Below are positions 58,528 to 64,000 of a stretch of 64,000 nucleotides of DNA, piece by piece. The stretch spans positions 116,772-180,771 of the forward strand of contig JANSYO010000001.1 in the NCBI GenBank assembly GCA_024742395.1, in the 5' to 3' direction. The notes under the pieces were generated by a model. It was not told where the DNA came from and ran no database searches. It saw only the letters and a program-made list of their open reading frames with translations. Positions within the stretch are counted from its first letter, which is position 1. Every line of letters begins with the position of its first letter. This stretch comes from Cytophagales bacterium (GTDB taxonomy: Bacteria; Bacteroidota; Bacteroidia; Cytophagales; Spirosomataceae). The position numbers were made by a program, and so were the translations under genes.

Positions 58528-58803
58528 ACTTATAAGAGAGGTCAAATTTCAAAGCATTTATTAAGATTACGATTAAATGTAGCTATTATATTCATTCAAT
58601 TCTTGAAACAATTCAATAAAATTACGTAGTCAAAAGAGTAGCAGATTAATTGGACTTTAAATTTTGGATTGACTTTTGTAATTGAAAACATATCAGGCTG
58701 TAGTTTAACCACTTTATATCTAGAAGCAAACTCATTTGCTTTCAGAACGGCCCAATTAAAAATTGATTACTCAAACATTGCAGCCGTTAGAGTCATAAAA
58801 AAC

Positions 58804-58828
58804 GCCGTTCCAAAAGGAGCGGCTTTTC
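58804..58828 (+). terminator. terminator-like hairpin
   Basis: GCCGTTCC-AAAA-GGAGCGGC (one G-T pair) followed by TTTTC. It is nearly identical to the hairpin at 59106-59135. A weak promoter-like GACTTTTG lies at 58671-58678. Confidence 0.6.
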
Positions 58829-59021
58829 TGATAATTTGATAATAAGAAAAGTAGTATTATCTAAAAGAATAATAGATAATTTTTAGAGTAGTCGTTTAGT
58901 ACCCAAACAACTTATACCCCAATAAATTTACGCATAAAAAAGAACCACGGATCATCAAGAAAATGAATTCTGGTTCGACTTTTGCAAGCTCTAGTCTAGA
59001 AGCTACTGAGTAATCTACCTT

Positions 59022-59135
59022 TTTGAAAGTAATTGCGGGTTAATATTTTTGTCAATAAGAAATGTTTTAAAAAATTAGTATTTCATTTGTTAAAATTGAA
59101 AAAGAAAGCCGTTCCAAAATGGAGCGGCTTTTCTT
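59022..59135 (+). ncRNA. candidate small RNA of about 78 nt with promoter and terminator
   Basis: TTTG (59022-59025), 18 bp, then TATTTTTG (59044-59051) is a good Bacteroidetes promoter. The RNA would begin near 59058 and end at the hairpin AAGCCGTTCC-AAAAT-GGAGCGGCTT plus U-tract (59106-59135). The body between is A/U-rich and unstructured with no start codon of note, as in many base-pairing small RNAs. The coordinates include the promoter. Confidence 0.45.
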
Positions 59136-59486
59136 TGATTACGACTAATTTATCTAACCATTAACCTAGATATTGTTAAAAATAGGAAGAATTATCGTAC
59201 TGGTGAACCTTTGAAGCCACTTGCATTGATATTTTTGAGTATTTTTTTAATGTCAATGTGACCTCTAGCTAAGATCTTCGTCATAGTTTCAAACTACGAA
59301 ACTATTATTCAACCTAAGCACTACAATTATGTTAATCCTTGGACTACCCAAACCGCTTATTTACAATAGTATATAAGTAAACAATGCCTTTGGGCACAAA
59401 TCACATTGATTTAAATCATAAATTATACCATCCGCAATCATGTTATTGCGGCACAACCACTCAATAGAGTTCAACAAACGCTATAA

Positions 59487-59729
59487 ATGACTAATCAGAA
59501 TTTTAAAGTTCTCTGGTTCTTCTCCAGTGACAATCAGAAAGATCGTGAAGATAAAATCAACTATTTTATTAAAAGTAATGAGGAATTTGAAGTTCATCCT
59601 ATTAAGAACAACGTAACCGAAATAAAACTTTACTTAGACAATGGTCAAGAAATAGGGATATATGAAAGGGGAAATCCTACTTTGATTCTTGCCGATTATG
59701 TTAAAATTTTCTATTTAAAAGAAGAATGA
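59487..59729 (+). CDS. hypothetical 80-residue protein
   Basis: MTNQNFKVLWFFSSDNQKDR... is not recognised. A soluble, acidic/lysine-rich small protein with no signal peptide or helix span; alternating hydrophobic strands (FKVLWFF, EIKLYL, IGIYE, TLILADYVKIFYL) suggest a small beta-rich fold. It has a palindrome 35 bp upstream (59432-59451) and a terminator-like hairpin 74 bp downstream (59803-59833), which supports a real transcription unit, but the coding call rests on those and on length only. Confidence 0.5.
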   Translation: MTNQNFKVLWFFSSDNQKDREDKINYFIKSNEEFEVHPIKNNVTEIKLYLDNGQEIGIYERGNPTLILADYVKIFYLKEE

Positions 59730-59802
59730 TACTTACTTGTCCTAAAGACTAAAATCAATTATTGTCTTCGTAAATATCTTTATGAAGATTTCTTGACAGA
59801 TG

Positions 59803-59833
59803 AAACCCCTGGGCTGTTGCCTTACGGGTTTTT
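59803..59833 (+). terminator. terminator of the hypothetical gene
   Basis: AAACCC/GGGTTT with an inner GGC/GCC pairing, followed by TTTG. It lies 74 bp after the stop codon at 59729. Confidence 0.5.
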
Positions 59834-59840
59834 GTACTTC

Positions 59841-59881
59841 GACAGAACAACAAGCCCTCATTTGAGGGCTTTTGTTTTGTC
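59841..59881. terminator. long bidirectional terminator-like hairpin
   Basis: AAGCCCTCA/TGAGGGCTT is the core, with flanking A- and T-rich arms that also pair (GACA...TGTC). On the plus strand the T-tract is TTTTGTTTTGT; the A-rich arm gives T-rich sequence on the minus strand. Confidence 0.6.
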
Positions 59882-60157
59882 ATCTAAATTCTAAGAGATT
59901 TATTGTACCAACAAAATCAAGGCTACATTCTGATATAAGCTTTTATATCTTGATTTTTCTAAATCATGTTGTAATTTCACTTCAAAGTTGTGTGGATTTA
60001 TTATTAAGCAACCCCATAGGCTGTGCCTTTGGGGTTCTTTATCAAAAAGACTTAAATTTTTGGAAAAAATTATATAAAGAATTTGGCTTGAACATTGCAA
60101 GATTTTAACCTATAAGTATTAGTCACTCTTTAAGTTTAAGAGCGGAGTTAACGAACA

Positions 60158-60188
60158 AAAAGCCTTCAGTTGAGGGCTTTTGTTTTTG
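60158..60188 (+). terminator. terminator-like hairpin
   Basis: AAAGCCTTCA/TGAGGGCTTT (with G-T pairing) followed by TGTTTTTG; GTTAAC occurs on both flanks (60147 and 60191), extending the symmetry. Resembles the hairpin at 59841-59881. Confidence 0.5.
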
Positions 60189-60594
60189 TGTTAACTAACT
60201 GACCATTCTTTTAAGCTTTGTAAGAGTTCACAAAGTGGTAGGCAAATTATCTAGGACAAAATAGCAAACAATCCCGGTTCGTTTATGATACAAAGGACTT
60301 GAATCATTTATTCCGAATTTTGTTAAAAGTTGGCTTGAAGTTATCCCTTTTATTTGAAAGCCTAGAGAATAAATAGAGGTCTTACCTTGTAAAAGCTTCC
60401 CTGAATTAATTCAGGAATTCGTAAGTCTTTCACCTCTTTTGCTAATTAATTTCTACCCAAATTATTACTCCACTTATTTATCAACTATTTTAGAGTATAG
60501 TTTGACATAAAGGCACAATGCTTACTCTCCGGGAAAGACACCTTACTGTGAGCGTATGCAACAAAAACACCACACATGATAGAAAAATAGTGAT

Positions 60595-61683
60595 ATGGTG
60601 AAATTAAAAGCAAAGGGTTTAGTTTTTATCCTATTAACAATTCCAGTCTCTTCGTGCACAAGCCAAGTAATTGAGAATTCAGTTATAACTACCAAAGAAA
60701 ATGAAGTAAGCACCCCAACGCTCATTTTGAATCGAAGCTCAACCTTTCCACAAATTCATACCAATTTAAATGGAATGGTAAGAGAGTTTGTCAGGACAAT
60801 GCATCAAGACAAAAAAGGGAATTATTGGTTTGGAACAAACGGTGATGGGCTTATCCGCTATGATGGACAAATACTTGAAAAAATCACTATTGCAGGTATT
60901 AACGAAAGTTCTCGAGTTTTGGAAATTATAGAAGACTCAGCGGGTAATTTATGGTTTGGGACATCAGAAGGACTCATAAAATATGATGGTGAAGATTTTA
61001 CAACATTCTCGATAAAAGAAGGATTGCAGAATGAAGAAATTTGGGGTCTAGCAATTGACAAAAGTGGACTTATTTGGGTTGGTTCTACTGGAGGGGTTAA
61101 ACAATTTGACGGAGAGAAGTTTATACCTTTTTCGTTGCCCGATTCAAAAGCCGAAAATGCAAAACCTATGCTATCAGACAAATTGGTCTTTAAAATTTTA
61201 AATGACAGAAATGGGACTATGTGGTTTGCTACTGATGGAAATGGAATATTCAAATATAATAACGGAAAATTTAGCCATTTAACTACCAAAAACGGACTTG
61301 TCGATAATAATACAGCAGATATTCTGGAAGACAGTCAAGGAAATATTTGGATTGGAACATTTTATGGTGGTGTGAGCAAGTTTGATGGTAAAAAGTACAC
61401 GAATTATACGAAAGATGAAATTATAGAAGGAGAAGAAACTTACAATTTATACGAAGACAGTCAAGGAAATATTTGGTTTACAGCTGAGGGTTATGGTGTT
61501 TACCGATATGATGGTAATAATTTCAAACTATTCACAACCAAAGATGGATTAACCTCTAACATCACACAAAGTATTCTTGAGGACAAAAAAGGGCAAGTTT
61601 GGTTTGGAAGCTGGCAAGGACTATGCATTTTTGATGGAGAGAAAATTATGGACGCTATACATAAAGAGCCTTGGACAAATTAA
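60595..61683 (+). CDS. beta-propeller lipoprotein with two-component-regulator (Reg_prop) repeats
   Basis: 362 residues. A lipoprotein signal ends in VSSC (Cys about 21). Seven repeats with the pattern GNxWFGTxxGLxxYDG follow, for example GNLWFGTSEGLIKYDGE, GTMWFATDGNGIFKYNNG and GNIWIGTFYGGVSKFDGK, enough for one seven-bladed propeller. Such propellers form the periplasmic sensor of hybrid two-component systems, but here no kinase or transmembrane segment follows, so this is a stand-alone, lipid-anchored propeller. No operon partner is evident; the next gene starts about 165 bp downstream. Confidence 0.9.
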   Translation: MVKLKAKGLVFILLTIPVSSCTSQVIENSVITTKENEVSTPTLILNRSSTFPQIHTNLNGMVREFVRTMHQDKKGNYWFGTNGDGLIRYDGQILEKITIAGINESSRVLEIIEDSAGNLWFGTSEGLIKYDGEDFTTFSIKEGLQNEEIWGLAIDKSGLIWVGSTGGVKQFDGEKFIPFSLPDSKAENAKPMLSDKLVFKILNDRNGTMWFATDGNGIFKYNNGKFSHLTTKNGLVDNNTADILEDSQGNIWIGTFYGGVSKFDGKKYTNYTKDEIIEGEETYNLYEDSQGNIWFTAEGYGVYRYDGNNFKLFTTKDGLTSNITQSILEDKKGQVWFGSWQGLCIFDGEKIMDAIHKEPWTN

Positions 61684-61849
61684 AACGTTACTATTTCATA
61701 CATCTACTATCGCATGCAAGAGTATCGTGCCTCTTTAACACTGAGATGCTCATTCAAGCTTTGTGCACTTAATGTGATTTAATGGTGGAAATACCCTCCA
61801 TCGCAAGGCAACGTATTAATTGCTTCTGATAGAAAATATTCAACCAACA

Positions 61850-63307
61850 ATGAAAGAAAAATTAATAATCTCCAAATTTACTTTATTAGTGCTTATTGCT
61901 TTTCAAGGATTTACCCAAACTAACTATTTGGAGCAATCTTGGCAACAACAAGTAAAAGGCATGGATAATTATTTCTTGACATACCAGTTCACAGAAAGCT
62001 CTAATCAATTGGGACACAGCTTTTATCCTTGGCAACAAACAAATTATCAAGTAAATGGTCAAATTTGGTATAACTCTGAAGAGTTTTCAAAACTAGATAC
62101 TTTAAAATCTGGAAAGCATGTTTACACCTCAAAAACGGTACTAAAGGAAGCGGAAATGCTATTGTTGGATTTTGGTAATAAAGACTTAACTCAAATTACT
62201 ACCAATTTTTTTGAAGACCAAACATATAAAACCGCAAGATATTCCCCAGCAAGGATATTGAATTATTTCGTTTCTAACAAAATATCTATTAGCAATGAAA
62301 GCGACCAAACTTATGCAATCTATGAAACGACAATTAATAAAACGATTGTAAAATTACATATCAACAAGCATAACAACCTACTATCAAAACTTGTTACCAT
62401 AAGCGATGATGAGCTTTTTGGTGACGTAGAAACAGAATACATTTATTCAAATTACACAATAATAGGCAGTCTATTTGTGGCATTAAATATTGACATAAAG
62501 AAAATAAACGGTAAAATATTAGACCAAGTACGTTTAAATAATGGAGAAATAACGGATGGTATGCCTTCTTTGTTAGAACGTCCTGAAAATTATAAATTAA
62601 CCGATGAAGTTCCCGCACAAATTCATATAACAACCGAAAAGTATAATGACAATATTTATTTGCTTGAACTAAAACATACTGACGATAAAATACTCATTGT
62701 AGAATTTACAAATTTTCTTTTGGTTGCAGAAGCTCCATTGAATAGTGAGAATGGCGAATTGATTATAGAAGAAGCCCGAAAAATAGCACCAATGAAACCT
62801 ATCAGATATTTTGTATTCGGGCATTATCATCCTCATTATTTAGGAGGTATTAGACCATTTGTTCAAAAAGGTGCCAAAATAATAACCTCGAAACAAAATA
62901 TGGAATATGTATCCTTTATTGTTAATGCAGAACATACAATTAATCCTGATAGCCTTCAAATTGACCCTAAACCGTTAGTTTTTGAAGAAATAAAGGACAG
63001 TTTGAAAATTTCTGATGGCAAAACTGAAATGACAATTTACTTTATCGGCGAGAAATCCTTTCACACAAAAGACTACTTAATATACTATTTTCCGAACGAA
63101 AAAATCCTTTTCGAAGATGACTTGGTTTGGATTTCCAAAAGTGGAGAATTAAAAAAAGCAAGTAATCGTCAAGCAGGACTTTTTAATGCTATTAAAGATT
63201 TAGGTATTGAAGTCAAGACAATCATACAGTCTTGGCCCGTAAAAGATTATGGAGTGAAAACAGTAATTCCGTTTGAAGATTTGGAAAAATCAGTAAGTAT
63301 AAAATAA
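61850..63307 (+). CDS. secreted metallo-beta-lactamase-fold protein with altered metal site
   Basis: About 485 residues from MKEKLIISKFTLLVLIAFQG at 61850; a frame back to 61820 adds ten non-signal residues. Signal peptide (about 1-22), an N-terminal beta-rich domain (about 25-240), then an MBL-type domain: ILIVEFTNFLLVAEAPLN, KPIRYFVFGHYHPHYLGG and EDDLVW. In the MBL motif HxHxDH the Asp and third His are replaced (HYHPHY), while the first two His and the later H and D are kept, so metal binding is likely changed or partial. Substrate unknown. Confidence 0.82.
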   Translation: MKEKLIISKFTLLVLIAFQGFTQTNYLEQSWQQQVKGMDNYFLTYQFTESSNQLGHSFYPWQQTNYQVNGQIWYNSEEFSKLDTLKSGKHVYTSKTVLKEAEMLLLDFGNKDLTQITTNFFEDQTYKTARYSPARILNYFVSNKISISNESDQTYAIYETTINKTIVKLHINKHNNLLSKLVTISDDELFGDVETEYIYSNYTIIGSLFVALNIDIKKINGKILDQVRLNNGEITDGMPSLLERPENYKLTDEVPAQIHITTEKYNDNIYLLELKHTDDKILIVEFTNFLLVAEAPLNSENGELIIEEARKIAPMKPIRYFVFGHYHPHYLGGIRPFVQKGAKIITSKQNMEYVSFIVNAEHTINPDSLQIDPKPLVFEEIKDSLKISDGKTEMTIYFIGEKSFHTKDYLIYYFPNEKILFEDDLVWISKSGELKKASNRQAGLFNAIKDLGIEVKTIIQSWPVKDYGVKTVIPFEDLEKSVSIK

Positions 63308-63382
63308 TTTTAGTCGCTCACATTATCAATTGTTGATCTTATGCAAAAAAGGGAAAGCTACACTCTAAAGCGAAGTATGCCA
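63308..63382. other. short flank before the CRISPR array
   Basis: 75 bp between the MBL-fold gene and the degenerate terminal repeat. No promoter or hairpin is obvious. Because it is next to a degenerate repeat it looks like the trailer end, not the leader end. Confidence 0.4.
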
Positions 63383-64000
63383 GTTTCAATCCTATTGAGA
63401 GCGAGTAAGACTAGTTCCTGCAAGCGTGTTTAAGAAGTATAGAGACGTTTCAATTCCGATTAGGTGCGATTAAGACCGAACAGTCCTATTTCGATAAGCG
63501 ATTGGGTAGTGATTTCAATTCCGATTAGGTGCGATTAAGACCACATTCCAGTAGCATCATAGAACCCCGAAAGCCTAATTTCAATTCCGATTAGGTGCGA
63601 TTAAGACTATGCTGTACTTTTAGGCCGTGCAATCCGTAGCCGGATTTCAATTCCGATTAGGTGCGATTAAGACTCCGTTTGGATGTAAAGAACCTTTGTA
63701 TTCTCCGAAATTTCAATTCCGATTAGGTGCGATTAAGACCTCAAGCGGTAAGGGGTACAAGAAAAATACCTATATTTCAATTCCGATTAGGTGCGATTAA
63801 GACGGCACACCTCACATTAAAAGACCTGGACCACTACCATTTCAATTCCGATTAGGTGCGATTAAGACTTCAGACTCACCGTCCAGGACTCTTTTGAGAG
63901 CAATTTCAATTCCGATTAGGTGCGATTAAGACTTGGGGCAATTCGTCAATAACTGAGCATTATTTTAAATTTCAATTCCGATTAGGTGCGATTAAGACAA
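63383..64000 (-). CRISPR. CRISPR array, nine 30-bp repeats plus one degenerate repeat, open at right edge
   Basis: Complete repeats start at 63447, 63512, 63578, 63644, 63710, 63774, 63839, 63903 and 63969. Each is 30 bp, beginning ATTTCAATTCCGATT and ending GCGATTAAGAC; the first has G as base 1. Spacers are 34-36 bp and all different. A degenerate repeat (63383-63411, 29 bp, about three-quarters identical) precedes them. The array continues beyond 64000. Read on the minus strand the repeat ends in ATTGAAAT, which resembles the usual 8-nt crRNA handle, and the degenerate end lies at the left, so transcription from right to left is favoured. No cas gene is in the window; subtype cannot be assigned. 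Confidence 0.97.

Larger units (their letters stand above)
58229..59486. other. 1.25-kb gene-poor stretch with repeated terminator-like hairpins
   Basis: No credible gene. It holds a 17-bp palindrome ACAAACCA-G-TGGTTTGT (58265-58281), three hairpins of one type with U-tracts (58497-58527, 58804-58828, 59106-59135), and a 7-bp-arm palindrome CCGCAAT/ATTGCGG (59432-59451) in front of the next ORF. The last of the three hairpins has a good promoter upstream (see the candidate RNA). Confidence 0.6.
59730..60594. other. 865-bp non-coding stretch with four hairpins
   Basis: Hairpins AAACCC/GGGTTT (59803-59833), GACA..AAGCCCTCA/TGAGGGCTT..TGTC (59841-59881), AACCCCA/TGGGGTT (60010-60036) and AAGCCTTC/TGAGGGCTT (60158-60182). 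The first and third, and the second and fourth, are related, so an A-B hairpin pair seems duplicated. The frame at 59872-60108 crosses the third hairpin and begins inside the second; it is probably not coding. 60183-60594 shows nothing recognisable. Confidence 0.55.

Noticed and set aside
59872..60108. 78-residue open frame on the plus strand
   Set aside because: It begins inside one terminator-like hairpin and crosses a second; composition is that of AT-rich non-coding DNA.
60141..60197. attC-like symmetry (GTTAAC on both flanks of a hairpin) suggesting integron cassettes
   Set aside because: The flanks do not match the GTTRRRY core site, no integrase is present, and the hairpin is explained as a terminator.

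Overview
This is a chromosomal window from a Bacteroidota (Bacteroidetes) bacterium, most likely of the order Cytophagales; the order is an inference. Evidence: several genes are preceded by the Bacteroidetes housekeeping promoter TTTG-N19-TAnnTTTG; the sequence is AT-rich with almost no Shine-Dalgarno sites; and it carries a complete alternative complex III (actABCDEF) cluster joined to a caa3-type oxidase, plus FtsX-type multi-permease ABC clusters typical of this phylum. No rRNA genes are present.

Layout. 1-11658 (minus strand): an ABC export locus with one membrane-fusion protein, one ATPase and four paralogous FtsX/MacB-like permeases, the last cut by the window edge. 11910-14575 (plus): a divergent sigma-54 response regulator and its histidine kinase. 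A near-consensus sigma-54 promoter and two tandem 16-bp palindromes lie in front of the ABC operon, and a second palindrome plus a weaker promoter lie in front of the fourth permease, so the two-component system very probably controls the exporter. 14578-17989: a thioredoxin-like protein, then a sigma factor / anti-sigma-like / outer-membrane barrel operon.

18159-32897 is the conserved information-processing block: tRNA-Tyr, tRNA-Gly, tRNA-Thr, tuf, tRNA-Trp, secE, nusG, rplK, rplA, rplJ, rplL, rpoB, rpoC. A TetA-like MFS transporter gene is wedged between tuf and tRNA-Trp. Three hairpin/U-tract structures follow rpoC, then a phosphohexomutase (glmM-like).

34592-51053 (minus) is a respiratory supercluster. 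It runs from ActA to ActF (quinol to cytochrome c electron transfer), through oxidase subunits II and I, heme A and heme O synthases, two subunit III proteins, subunit IV, a SCO copper chaperone and a DUF420 protein, to a small membrane protein. A housekeeping promoter sits at 51089-51119, and a terminator-like hairpin separates ctaD from ctaA. Then come tRNA-Cys, rpsA, an HNH nuclease, smpB, a promoter-to-terminator unit with no ORF that looks like a structured RNA gene, hflX and tRNA-Arg.

56437-64000 is the accessory end: a decayed IS3-family element with perfect 20-bp ends, a gene-poor stretch with recurring terminator-like hairpins and at least one candidate small RNA, a small hypothetical gene, a beta-propeller lipoprotein, a secreted metallo-beta-lactamase-fold protein with an altered metal motif, and a CRISPR array (nine 30-bp repeats plus one degenerate terminal repeat) that runs off the right edge with no cas genes in view.
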